Positions 8,538 to 16,723 of a stretch of 64,000 nt of DNA are shown here, in pieces. The stretch covers positions 558,001 through 622,000 of the forward strand of contig CP046174.1 in NCBI GenBank assembly GCA_017161075.1, in the 5' to 3' direction. The position numbers were made by a program, and so were the translations under genes. The notes under the pieces were generated by a model. It was not told where the DNA came from. It saw nothing but the letters and a program-made list of their open reading frames with translations, and searched no databases. Source of the DNA: Erysipelotrichaceae bacterium 66202529. GTDB taxonomy: Bacteria > Bacillota_I > Bacilli_A > Erysipelotrichales > Erysipelotrichaceae. Within the stretch, counting starts at the first letter, position 1, and each line of letters opens with the position of its first letter.

Positions 8538-9710
8538 TTAATTATAAATGGTTTTTGCATAATCTGTCGGTGTGATACCAAACTGCTGCTTGAACTTCCT
8601 TGAAAAGTAATGAATGGAGGTAAATCCCATCATACTCGCAATTTCACTTATTGTATAAACACTTTCCTTAATGAGCAGCTTGCTTTTATTCAGCTTCAGA
8701 TCGCTGATATACTGCTTCGGTGCAACTCCGAGGTTATTTTTGAATAGTGTTTGCAGACTGGAGCGTGAAATGGAGAATTTCAGACAGATTTCCTCAATGG
8801 TAATCTGTTCATAAATACTGTCGTTAATAAAAATGACAATTTCATTTAACAGCTCATTTTCAAAGCGCTGCTGCATCGGTGTGGAGGCAACCGGTGAGCT
8901 GGAGAGAAAATCATATTGCAGGATTTTAATAAGGAGCTCTTTTAAATAACAGAGCATGAGTTCACTGTCATACAGCATATCGTTGCTGGATACCTTGATA
9001 AAGTTATTTAATGCATTATGGATATCGCGGTGTGCATTATAGACACGGTTTGTTACCAGATAGGAATCCGGAATCTCCATATCAAACATAATGGTGAGAT
9101 ATGAACAGGATTTCGCATGACCAGTTTTCTGTGTATGGTACTGACCAGGGGCATACAGAATCAGATCCAGCTCATCAAGCTGATAGGTTTCTCCATCGAC
9201 GGTGGTTTCCAATTCACCGTTATCAATAAAGGTTAATTCCCAGTAATTGTGTTTTTCCCCTGGAAAGGTATAGCTTGCATTGCGAACCTGGTAGTAATAC
9301 GCAAGAATTTCCTTTACTTCAAAGGTCGGGATAATTGGCTCATATACTATAGGATTGTGGTCATAGGTGGACATCTGCAATTTCTTTGCCTTGAAATCCA
9401 TTTCCACCTCCAGCTTTGCACTCGAGGAAATGCAAAGAAAATTGAATTTCACACCCTTTCGGATTTTGATATGGCGATGTACTACAAAGCGTTCATAATT
9501 TCTGGCGGTATCATCCTTGGTAACAACCAGCATAACGATCCCGCTTTGCACGCGTACATAGATGTCACTGTTGTAGTACATGAAATTATCAAAGCTCTTA
9601 TCCTTCAATTTCACAATCGTCCGTGTCAGCTTCGGTGTCTGACGCTTTGTCAGCTCATTAACGATTTCTCCATATTTATTGAAAATAAAGCTTGTTGTTT
9701 TATTAAACAT
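8538..9710 (-). CDS. AraC-family regulator with cupin-like sensor domain
   Basis: The 390-residue protein ends in a double helix-turn-helix (ITIEEICLKFSISRSSLQTLF and IASMMGFTSIHYFSRKFKQQF), the AraC DNA-binding domain. The middle (GEKHNYWELTFIDNGE, LILYAPGQYH) looks like a cupin ligand-binding barrel, and about 150 residues precede it. The start at 9710 was preferred to 9719 because GAGAGG touches the first ATG but is 9 bp from the second. It faces away from the EIIB-EIIC-EIID operon and lies between the two halves of the PTS system, so it likely controls them. Confidence 0.88.
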   Translation of the reverse strand: MFNKTTSFIFNKYGEIVNELTKRQTPKLTRTIVKLKDKSFDNFMYYNSDIYVRVQSGIVMLVVTKDDTARNYERFVVHRHIKIRKGVKFNFLCISSSAKLEVEMDFKAKKLQMSTYDHNPIVYEPIIPTFEVKEILAYYYQVRNASYTFPGEKHNYWELTFIDNGELETTVDGETYQLDELDLILYAPGQYHTQKTGHAKSCSYLTIMFDMEIPDSYLVTNRVYNAHRDIHNALNNFIKVSSNDMLYDSELMLCYLKELLIKILQYDFLSSSPVASTPMQQRFENELLNEIVIFINDSIYEQITIEEICLKFSISRSSLQTLFKNNLGVAPKQYISDLKLNKSKLLIKESVYTISEIASMMGFTSIHYFSRKFKQQFGITPTDYAKTIYN

Positions 9711-9817
9711 GACCGTCATCCTCTCATTACTATTAGTATAGCAAATTCGGATTTGATAGAAAAGTAAAAAGGAATAAAAACGAATTGTATGAAATCACTG
9801 AAAACAGCCCGTTTTTA

Positions 9818-9831
9818 TGTAAGTGTTTTCA
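9818..9831 (+). promoter_or_regulatory. candidate cre site (CcpA operator)
   Basis: TGTAAGTGTTTTCA differs at one position from the cre consensus TGTAARCGYTWTCA. It lies in the divergent region between the AraC gene and the EIIB operon, where catabolite repression of a sugar PTS would be expected. Confidence 0.5.
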
Positions 9832-10044
9832 TAAAATGGAAATGGTAATAAAAAAAGACGAAAATCAATTTTTTATCACATAATTAACAAAATTTAACGT
9901 GATATGTAAAATTTTGATGCAGGTATGTATATTTCTGATAGTTTGCATTATTTACCTGTGAAATCTCTTAAAAATTACTAAAAAGTGCAAAATCACTGAT
10001 AAAAAGTGTAAAGAAATCTGCTATTTTTTGACATAGAATCTAAG

Positions 10045-10102
10045 TGAACTGAAAGGGTTTACTTATCGAACCCACCTCATCAAGGTTCGGTAATTTAGTT
10101 CA
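10045..10102 (+). promoter_or_regulatory. structured leader with two mutually exclusive hairpins
   Basis: Outer arms TGAACT (10045-10050) and AGTTCA (10097-10102) enclose two competing stems: GGGTT/AACCC (10055-10059 with 10069-10073) and CGAACC/GGTTCG (10067-10072 with 10084-10089). They share bases and cannot form together. No T-run follows. A TTGACA lies at 10028-10033 and TAGAAT at 10034-10039, but neither forms a properly spaced promoter pair. Confidence 0.4.
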
Positions 10103-10130
10103 TGTCTAATGGTAGAAGGGAGAGAGCAAA

Positions 10131-10607
10131 ATGCCAGATATCGTATTAACAAGAATTGACAACCGTTTAATTCACGGACAAGTTGCAACACAGTGGTGTG
10201 GAGTTGTAGGAGCAAACCTGCTGTTAGTAGCTAATGATGCAGTGTCCACAGATGACTTCCGTCAGGGACTGATGAACATGGCAGCACCGGCTTACGCACA
10301 GACACGTTTCTTCTCAATTCAGAAGACAATTGACATTATTGGAAAAGCTAGTCCAGCACAGCACATTGCAATTATCTGTGAAACTCCACAGGATGTACTA
10401 AGATTAGTAGAAGGTGGAGTACCTATTAAGAAGGTCAACATCGGAAACATGCACATGGCAGATGGAAAACGTCAGGTTGCTACATCTGTTGCTGTAAATG
10501 ATGACGACGTTGCAACTTTCAAAAAGCTGCAGGACTTGGGCGTAGAGCTGGAAATTAAACGTGTTCCAGATACACCTGCAGAAAATATTGATAAATTATT
10601 CAAATAA
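10131..10607 (+). CDS. PTS mannose-family EIIB component
   Basis: This 158-residue protein begins with LTRIDNRLIHGQVATQW, the EIIB-Man phosphorylation motif with the active His at residue 15. It transfers phosphate from EIIA to the sugar during passage through EIIC-EIID. The sequence fits the AgaB/AgaV (galactosamine) type, consistent with nearby agaS. A good AGGGAGAG binding site precedes it. The gene has no counterpart in the inverted copy at 14.6-16.5 kb. Confidence 0.92.
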   Translation: MPDIVLTRIDNRLIHGQVATQWCGVVGANLLLVANDAVSTDDFRQGLMNMAAPAYAQTRFFSIQKTIDIIGKASPAQHIAIICETPQDVLRLVEGGVPIKKVNIGNMHMADGKRQVATSVAVNDDDVATFKKLQDLGVELEIKRVPDTPAENIDKLFK

Positions 10608-10668
10608 CAATTTATCAAAAAATTTAGATTTTCGTATCTTAAATCATTGATTTGAAAGGAGAAACAAC

Positions 10669-11490
10669 ATGGATGTAAATATCATTCAAGCTTTACTGGT
10701 ATTCGTAGTGGCGTTCATTATGGGTATTGACCAGTTCAGTTTCTTAGAGTCCCTGTATCAGCCAATTGTGCTGGGACCAATTATTGGTGCTATCTTAGGC
10801 AACTTTGAATTAGGTATCGTTGTCGGTGGTGCATATCAGTTAGTACAGATTGGTAGTATGCCAATCGGTGGAGCACAGCCGCCTAACGCAATCATGGGTA
10901 CTATCATGACTGCTGTATTCGCTGTTTCCATGAATCTTGAACCAACTGCTGAGGGTGTAGGTCTGGCTGTAGGTCTGGCTATTCCATTCGCAGTATTCGG
11001 ACAGTATGCAGTTACTTTAACATTTACAATTATGTCCGGTTTAATGGCGAAGGCTGATAAAGCTGCTGAAGAAGCAGACGGAAAAGCAATCGCAATGATC
11101 AACTTCACTGAAATGGCAATTCTGGGTATCCTGTTTGGTATCCTGGCTGTAGCTGGTGTTTACGGAGGATCCAAGCTTGGTGTAACTCTGAAAGACCTGT
11201 CCTTCCAGTTCTCTTGGGTAATGGCTGGATTAGACGCTGCCGGTGGTGCTATGAAGTTTGTTGGTTTCGCTATCCTGATGAAGGTTATGATGTCCGGCGA
11301 AATGTGGGGCTTCCTGTTCGCAGGTTTCGTTATGGCAAATATCTGTATGGGTATTGAATCCGTAAGCAGCGCTACTCTGTTGCTGTGTGCTTTCGTAGGT
11401 CTGGCTATTGCATTATATGACTACCAGATCAACACAAAAATCAAAAATAATGCAGGTTCAAATGTAGGAGGTGTTTCTGATGGCATATAA
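10669..11490 (+). CDS. PTS mannose-family EIIC permease, copy 1
   Basis: A 273-residue polytopic membrane protein of the EIIC-Man family, with glycine-rich signatures LGPIIGAILGNFELG and GSMPIGGAQPPNA and several long hydrophobic helices. With EIID it forms the sugar channel. It overlaps the EIID gene by 11 bp. Its first 36 residues are identical to copy 2 (15674-16495), including the GAAAGGAGAAACAAC leader, and similarity is high throughout. Confidence 0.94.
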   Translation: MDVNIIQALLVFVVAFIMGIDQFSFLESLYQPIVLGPIIGAILGNFELGIVVGGAYQLVQIGSMPIGGAQPPNAIMGTIMTAVFAVSMNLEPTAEGVGLAVGLAIPFAVFGQYAVTLTFTIMSGLMAKADKAAEEADGKAIAMINFTEMAILGILFGILAVAGVYGGSKLGVTLKDLSFQFSWVMAGLDAAGGAMKFVGFAILMKVMMSGEMWGFLFAGFVMANICMGIESVSSATLLLCAFVGLAIALYDYQINTKIKNNAGSNVGGVSDGI

Positions 11491-12484
11491 TATTCCTGAA
11501 AGATATAGTGACTTAACTCCGGCAGCTAAGCTGGATAAGAAAACACTGAACAAGATGGTATGGATGTCATGCTTCCTGCAGGCTTCTTTCAACTATGAAA
11601 GAATGCAGGCCTGTGGATGGCTGTGGGGTATTCTCCCAGGTCTTCAGAAAATCCATACAAACAAGGATGATCTGAAGGCTTCCATGGCGCACAACCTGGA
11701 CTTCCTGAACACTCACCCGTTCCTGGTTACCTTTGTAATGGGTATCGTATTGTCTCTGGAACAGAACAAAGCTGATACAGCTACCATCCGTTCCGTACGT
11801 ATCTCCGCTGCCGGACCTTTAGGTGGTATCGGTGATGCATTGTTCTGGCTGACCTTAGTTCCAATTACTGCAGGTATCACTGCAAATATGGCACTGAATG
11901 ACAAGAGCATTATTGGTGCTATTCTGTTCCTGATCATCTTCAATGCTGTACAGTTTGCGGTTCGTTATTTCCTGATGCACTGGTCTTACAACCTTGGTAC
12001 TAAGGCTGTAACCATGCTGACAAGCAACGCAAAAGAGTTTACACGTGCTGCTAGTATTCTTGGTATCTTTACAGTAGGTGCTTTGATTGCTAACTACGGT
12101 TCTACTTCTCTGCGTATTGCTATTGCAGATCCTGCAATCAATGTACAAAATCTGTTAAACGGTATCCTGCCGAAGCTGCTGCCTCTTGTTATCACAATCG
12201 GTCTGTACTTCCTGATCAAAAAGGGTTGGACACCAATCAAATGTATCCTTCTGATTCTGGTAGCAGGAATCGTAGGTTGCGCATTCGGTATCTTTGCTGG
12301 TGACTCTAAGGCAATTGATGAAAATGGTAACTCAATCAATGGTGGATACAATCCGCTTGTTTCCTGGTATGACTATCCAGAACCTGCTCCTGCAGAAAAA
12401 TCTGGACAGCAGGCATATGATGCTATCCAGGGCGTTGTAGATCAGCTGAATAAAGCTGGTGTCAACGTAACAATGCCTGAATAA
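11480..12484 (+). CDS. PTS mannose-family EIID component, copy 1
   Basis: The 334-residue protein shows EIID signatures (LQASFNYERMQACGWLWGIL, FLNTHPFLVTFVMGI, SAAGPLGGIGDALFW) followed by C-terminal hydrophobic helices and a polar tail. ATG 11480 was chosen over GTG 11471 because GTAGGAGGTG is then well spaced. It is the partner of EIIC and membrane bound. About the first 110 residues are nearly identical to the inverted copy; the tails differ (DQLNKAGVNVTMPE here). Confidence 0.94.
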   Translation: MAYNIPERYSDLTPAAKLDKKTLNKMVWMSCFLQASFNYERMQACGWLWGILPGLQKIHTNKDDLKASMAHNLDFLNTHPFLVTFVMGIVLSLEQNKADTATIRSVRISAAGPLGGIGDALFWLTLVPITAGITANMALNDKSIIGAILFLIIFNAVQFAVRYFLMHWSYNLGTKAVTMLTSNAKEFTRAASILGIFTVGALIANYGSTSLRIAIADPAINVQNLLNGILPKLLPLVITIGLYFLIKKGWTPIKCILLILVAGIVGCAFGIFAGDSKAIDENGNSINGGYNPLVSWYDYPEPAPAEKSGQQAYDAIQGVVDQLNKAGVNVTMPE

Positions 12485-12544
12485 GTATTACGATAATCTA
12501 AAACTCTCTCATCCTACTTAAGATACATGAATGTGTATCGAAAG

Positions 12545-12580
12545 AAAAAGATCATAGCACTTCGGTCTATGGTCTTTTTC
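12545..12580 (+). terminator. intrinsic terminator after EIID copy 1
   Basis: AAAAAGATCATAG pairs with CTATGGTCTTTTT around an 8-base loop, 60 bp after the EIID stop. It separates the PTS genes from the 224-residue protein gene. Confidence 0.88.
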
Positions 12581-12605
12581 TAAATTAAATAAAAGAGGTG
12601 AATTT

Positions 12606-13280
12606 ATGGACGGTATGGCAATCGTTATTGCAGTTGGCTTCATCGTATGCTTTCTTGCTTATCAAATTATGAAAAATCATGTTTTATCCAACATTAGTAA
12701 AGCAATGCAGAATCAAAATTATGATTTGGTGTTGAATATGTCAGAAAAGCCTTTATATAAAAGGTTTATGGGTATATATACTTGTGACTTATATGTATTG
12801 CGCGCTTTGCTGAACAAAGGGGATGATGCAGGATTTAAACAGTATCTTATGGATACGTTAGATAAACCCTATCCTTTGGAAAAACGTAAAGAGATTCTCG
12901 ATATATATTTCTATCATTTTATTTTCCGTGAGGATAAGGAATGGTCTTTTAAACTGTTAGAGAAAATAAGAGAAACAAACGACCGGCAGTATATAACGTA
13001 TAATGAGGAAGCCTACGAAGTAATGATTGAGAAAAAAACGGATTTACTGGAATCCATGATTGAAGGCATTGAGAATAAGAAATATGGAGGTCTTGGTCTT
13101 GGAATTGCTGTATTTATGGTAGGTATGCAGTATAAGCTGTTAAATGATAAAGAAAATGCGAGAACCTATTTTTATAACAGTCTCAGCTGCTTTCATAAAA
13201 AATCCTTTTATTACGCAGAGGCTAAAGCCTATGTTGATCAGTTAACAGAAGAAATGAATGTCGAAGCACTGGATTATTGA
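12606..13280 (+). CDS. 224-aa membrane-anchored helical protein paired with PTS, copy 1
   Basis: An N-terminal transmembrane helix (residues 3-22, then YQIMKN) is followed by an all-helical cytoplasmic part with TPR-like features (ARTYFYNSLSCFHKKSFYYAEAKAYVDQL). The family is unrecognised. A clear paralogue (13765-14439) keeps the same length, the same DKPYPLEKRKEILDIY-type block and the same LDY C-terminus. Both copies follow an EIID gene behind a terminator, so a scaffold or regulatory role for the permease is plausible but unproven. The start follows AGAGGTG. Confidence 0.7.
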   Translation: MDGMAIVIAVGFIVCFLAYQIMKNHVLSNISKAMQNQNYDLVLNMSEKPLYKRFMGIYTCDLYVLRALLNKGDDAGFKQYLMDTLDKPYPLEKRKEILDIYFYHFIFREDKEWSFKLLEKIRETNDRQYITYNEEAYEVMIEKKTDLLESMIEGIENKKYGGLGLGIAVFMVGMQYKLLNDKENARTYFYNSLSCFHKKSFYYAEAKAYVDQLTEEMNVEALDY

Positions 13281-13503
13281 AATAAACAAAGAAAAGGCTT
13301 GAGAAAAAGATTGGTTCTTATTCACAATGGAGAACTGATTATGCTGGTAAGAATGAAAAATAGAGCTTCTACAGTTTAGATTCTTTATTTTTATAGGAAA
13401 CATACATCTTCTATTCTTATTTGTTTTATTTCTTGAAGTGAATCAGTTACGAAGGCACATTTCAGTACAGTACTTTTTTAATGGAATGATATACTATGAA
13501 AAG

Positions 13504-13525
13504 AAGCAGGCAAACTGCTTTTTTT
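13504..13525 (+). terminator. intrinsic terminator downstream of copy-1 224-aa gene
   Basis: AAGCAG/CTGCTT stem with a 5-base loop and a seven-T tail. Confidence 0.75.
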
Positions 13526-13632
13526 ACGTTTAGTGATAGCCGACGATGCAGTAAACAGTCTTTCCACATACTCCTGCAGTAACAGAAGGACTCTATTTTT
13601 CCCTATACCTGTATCCACATTAGAAATCTAGC

Positions 13633-13674
13633 AAAAAAAACGCAAAAGCAGCCTGCAGAACAGTTGTTTTGCGT
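13633..13674 (-). terminator. intrinsic terminator of the inverted 224-aa gene
   Basis: On the minus strand ACGCAAAA pairs perfectly with TTTTGCGT and is followed by a run of T. It lies 90 bp after the 13765 stop. With the plus terminator at 13504-13525 it insulates the two convergent cassettes. Confidence 0.82.
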
Positions 13675-13764
13675 AATTCTTGTTATTCATGAAAACGTAA
13701 AAGAAATATATTTGGAAAAGCATACACTTGTCACAGCACTGTGATTCGCATGCTTTCCATATGT

Positions 13765-14439
13765 TTAATAATCCAAATCCGTCTCATTCATATCCTCTGT
13801 TAATTTGTCAACCCATGCCTTTGCATGTGCCGCATAAATGGACTTTGCATGAAAACAGCTTAAACTGTTATAAAAGAAAATCCTTGCATTTTTCATGTCC
13901 TTCAGATAGTAATATTGCATCGCTGCCAAATATAATGTTATTCCCAATGCAAGTCCGTGGTATTTTTTATTATCAATATCCTGGATCATATCCTCCAGTA
14001 AATCGGTATGCTTTAAAATTATTACATCATAGGCATTGGCATTATATTCTATGTAGGAAGCATCATTTGTCTCTCTGATCCTATCCAGTAAGGCTTGTGC
14101 GTAATCTGCATCCTCTTTGAACAAAAACTGATAATAATATATATCCAGGATTTCCTTACGCTTGTCCAGTGTATACGGCTTGTCCAAAACCTCATTCAGA
14201 TACTCTTTTAATTCCTGTAATTGACCGGTCTTAAATAAAACACGCAGCATATACAAATCGCAAACATAGGGACTCAGGATACGCTGGTTGAAGGATTTCT
14301 CTGCAATCTGACGAATCACAGCTGTATTATCAGATGCAAGTGCTTTATTCAAGCGGTTTAACAGACTGTTTTTCATAATCTGATACAGGAGAACAAGGAT
14401 GGCACCAATGATAAGGATCGTAATTAAAGCAGTGTTCAT
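13765..14439 (-). CDS. 224-aa membrane-anchored helical protein paired with PTS, copy 2
   Basis: Paralogue of 12606-13280, roughly half identical by eye: N-terminal transmembrane helix (residues 4-20), DKPYTLDKRKEILDIYYYQF block, RIFFYNSLSCFHAKS block and the LDY terminus. Helical repeats resemble TPR units. It is transcribed on the minus strand after IIC-IID copy 2, from which it is separated by a terminator at 14545-14573. It has its own ATGAGGTAATT binding site. Function unknown. Confidence 0.7.
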   Translation of the reverse strand: MNTALITILIIGAILVLLYQIMKNSLLNRLNKALASDNTAVIRQIAEKSFNQRILSPYVCDLYMLRVLFKTGQLQELKEYLNEVLDKPYTLDKRKEILDIYYYQFLFKEDADYAQALLDRIRETNDASYIEYNANAYDVIILKHTDLLEDMIQDIDNKKYHGLALGITLYLAAMQYYYLKDMKNARIFFYNSLSCFHAKSIYAAHAKAWVDKLTEDMNETDLDY

Positions 14440-14544
14440 AAATTACCTCATTTCTTTTTGTAAAATGATACAAAATCAGAATTGATATGCACTCTTGTTA
14501 TCTATATAAAAGGTATTGTCTGTAGTACAGGATGCGGTATTTAA

Positions 14545-14573
14545 GAAAAAAGGTTTCCGAAGAAACCTTTTCC
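14545..14573 (-). terminator. intrinsic terminator after EIID copy 2
   Basis: AAAGGTTTC and GAAACCTTT pair around a 4-base TTCG-type loop with a T-rich tail on the minus strand. Confidence 0.85.
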
Positions 14574-14637
14574 ACGCATGAACTGTACGTTAAAGGAGAG
14601 AGAGCCCTTTACTATATTGATAACAGCAGTTTAGCTA

Positions 14638-15684
14638 TTATTTCTGTTCGTAACCAGAACCACCGTAGCCTAAGCCACCGATAGCATCTGCAGTTGCATC
14701 AATTTTGATACCCAAATCCTGCAGCTGTTTAACAATTTCCTGAGTTGCATGCTTCTGTTCGATAGCGGATGGTTCTTTTTCGCCGCCATCATAGGTATAC
14801 CATTCAACCAATGGATTGTATCCACCTGCGATTGTGTTTCCATCATTGTCCATAGCTTTGGAATCACCAGCCCAGATACCGAATGCACATCCAACGATAC
14901 CGGTAACCAGAATCAGAAGGATACATTTAACAGGTGTCCAGCCTTTTTTGATCAGTGTATAAATACCTAATGTAATCAGTAATGGAATCAGTTTAGGCAG
15001 AATACCGTCAATCAGACTCTGAATGTTGATTGTAGGAGAACCAACAGTAATACGCAGAGAAGTAGCACCGTAGTTAGCAATCAGACCACCAACGACGAAG
15101 ATACCAAGGATAGAAGCAGCACGTGTAAATTCCTTCGCATTGCTTGTCAGCATGGTTACAGCCTTAGTACCAAGGTTGTAAGACCAGTGCATTAACCACC
15201 AGCGAACGATGAACTGTACAGCGTTGAAGATAACCAGGAACAATACAGCACCCAGAATGTTGCCTTCCATTGCGATATTTGCAGTCAGACCTGCAGTAAT
15301 CGGAACTAAGGTCAGCCAGAACAATGCATCACCGATACCACCTAAAGGCCCGGCAGCGGAGATACGTACAGAACGAATTGTCTGTGTTTCTGTTTTGTTC
15401 TGTTCCAGAGATAATACGATACCCATTACGAAGGTAACCAGGAACGGGTGAGTGTTCAGGAAGTCCAGGTTGTGCGCCATAGAAGCCTTCAGGTCATCCT
15501 TGTTTGTATGGATTTTCTGAAGACCTGGGAGAATACCCCACAGCCATCCACAGGCCTGCATTCTTTCATAGTTGAAAGAAGCCTGCAGGAAGCATGACAT
15601 CCATACCATTTTGTTTAATGTCTTTTTATCCAGCTGAGGAGCCGGAGTTAAGTCACTATATCTTTCAGGAATATTATATGCCAT
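14638..15684 (-). CDS. PTS mannose-family EIID component, copy 2
   Basis: The 348-residue EIID is nearly identical to copy 1 over the first 110 residues and then diverges mainly in membrane segments and the C-terminus, which here is longer and ends in a Gly/Tyr-rich GYGGSGYEQK tail. ATG 15684 was chosen as in copy 1. It overlaps EIIC copy 2 by 11 bp. No EIIB or EIIA is encoded with it, so it must borrow EIIB from 10131-10607 or another locus (inference). Confidence 0.93.
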   Translation of the reverse strand: MAYNIPERYSDLTPAPQLDKKTLNKMVWMSCFLQASFNYERMQACGWLWGILPGLQKIHTNKDDLKASMAHNLDFLNTHPFLVTFVMGIVLSLEQNKTETQTIRSVRISAAGPLGGIGDALFWLTLVPITAGLTANIAMEGNILGAVLFLVIFNAVQFIVRWWLMHWSYNLGTKAVTMLTSNAKEFTRAASILGIFVVGGLIANYGATSLRITVGSPTINIQSLIDGILPKLIPLLITLGIYTLIKKGWTPVKCILLILVTGIVGCAFGIWAGDSKAMDNDGNTIAGGYNPLVEWYTYDGGEKEPSAIEQKHATQEIVKQLQDLGIKIDATADAIGGLGYGGSGYEQK

Positions 15685-16495
15685 CAGAAACACCTCCTAC
15701 ATTTGAACCTGCATTATTTTTAATTTTCATGTTAACCTGGTAATCGTACAGTGCGATTGCGATACCAACGAATGCACACAGAAGCAGAGTTGCTCCGGAG
15801 ATTGCGCTGATATTGCTGCAGATAACTGACATAGCGAAGCCTGCAAGCAGGAAGCCCCACATTTCGCCGGACATCATAACCTTCATCAGGATAGCGAAAC
15901 CAACGAACTTCATAGCGCCACCGGCAGCATCCAAACCAGCCATTACCCAAGAATATTCAAATGACAGGTCTTTCAATGTGATACCTAACTGAGATCCACC
16001 GTATAAACCAGCTACAGCCAGTGCACCGAACAGACATCCCAGGATACCCATTTCGATAAAGTTGATATTACGAATACCTTTTACGTCTGCATTTTCAGCA
16101 CAAGCATCAGCCTTTGCCATCATACCGGACATAATTGTAAATGTTAAAGTAACTGCATACTGTCCGAATACTGCGAATGGAATTGCAAGACCCATTGCTG
16201 CTCCGACACCGTCTGCTGTTGCTTCCATGTTCATAGAAACTGCGAATACAGTTGCCATGATACCACCCAGAATAGCGTTAGGCGGCTGTGCTCCACCGAT
16301 TGGCATACTACCAATCTGAATCAACTGATAAGCACCACCAACGACAACACCCAGCTGGAAGTTTCCAAGGATTGCGCCGATAATCGGACACAATACGATT
16401 GGCTGATACAAAGATTCCAAGAAGCTGAACTGATCAATACCCATAATGAATGCCACTACGAATACCAGTAAAGCCTGAATAATATTTACATCCAT
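15674..16495 (-). CDS. PTS mannose-family EIIC permease, copy 2
   Basis: This 273-residue EIIC has the same length as copy 1 and is mostly identical. Differences cluster in the cytoplasmic loop (residues 123-145) and near 225-240. The ribosome binding site and 15 bp of leader are the same as in copy 1. The homology upstream of the start ends at the last codons of EIIB in copy 1, marking the duplication edge. Confidence 0.93.
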   Translation of the reverse strand: MDVNIIQALLVFVVAFIMGIDQFSFLESLYQPIVLCPIIGAILGNFQLGVVVGGAYQLIQIGSMPIGGAQPPNAILGGIMATVFAVSMNMEATADGVGAAMGLAIPFAVFGQYAVTLTFTIMSGMMAKADACAENADVKGIRNINFIEMGILGCLFGALAVAGLYGGSQLGITLKDLSFEYSWVMAGLDAAGGAMKFVGFAILMKVMMSGEMWGFLLAGFAMSVICSNISAISGATLLLCAFVGIAIALYDYQVNMKIKNNAGSNVGGVSDGI

Positions 16496-16630
16496 GTTGT
16501 TTCTCCTTTCAAATTATTAAAGATTACATTAACAAATTATTATTTGAATAATTCATACAATACATCATATAGGTAAGAATAACCGCTATAAGAAAGGAGA
16601 AATCGAATTCCGATGAAAAGCCACCTATGT

Positions 16631-16642
16631 TAGCTACGTGTT
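16631..16642 (+). repeat. 12-bp direct repeat left of the tyrosine recombinase
   Basis: TAGCTACGTGTT, identical to 17798-17809. The two copies bracket the recombinase gene and may be its recombination core sites. Confidence 0.55.
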
Positions 16643-16723
16643 CGCAACCGATGATTTCATTATTGCAATTCCGCAGCTGACATTGTATGGTTTATATGAA
16701 GAAAGCAGTTGGAAGGTGTAAGC

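Larger units (their letters stand above)
10593..16554. repeat. tail-to-tail inverted duplication of an EIIC-EIID-224aa cassette
   Basis: Left arm 10593-13280 (plus) and right arm 13765-16554 (minus) carry the same three genes in the same order. The outer edge of both arms is visible as a 14-base match AATTATTCAAATAA, which in the left arm is the 3' end of EIIB including its stop (10594-10607) and in the right arm lies at 16540-16553 with no EIIB before it. Both arms also keep a terminator between EIID and the 224-aa gene. Confidence 0.85.

Noticed and set aside
8356..8541. 61-aa frame after the agaS operon
   Set aside because: Its start lies within the terminator hairpin and it has no binding site.
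9720..10130. Sigma-54 promoter, common for mannose-family PTS operons
   Set aside because: No TGGCAC-N5-TTGC pattern, and the local regulator is AraC-type rather than LevR.
13728..14078. 116-aa plus-strand frame opposite the second 224-aa gene
   Set aside because: Antisense shadow of a well-supported gene.
16540..16640. Possible remnant of an EIIB gene upstream of EIIC copy 2
   Set aside because: Only the last codons and stop match; the upstream frame does not resemble EIIB. Kept only as the duplication edge.
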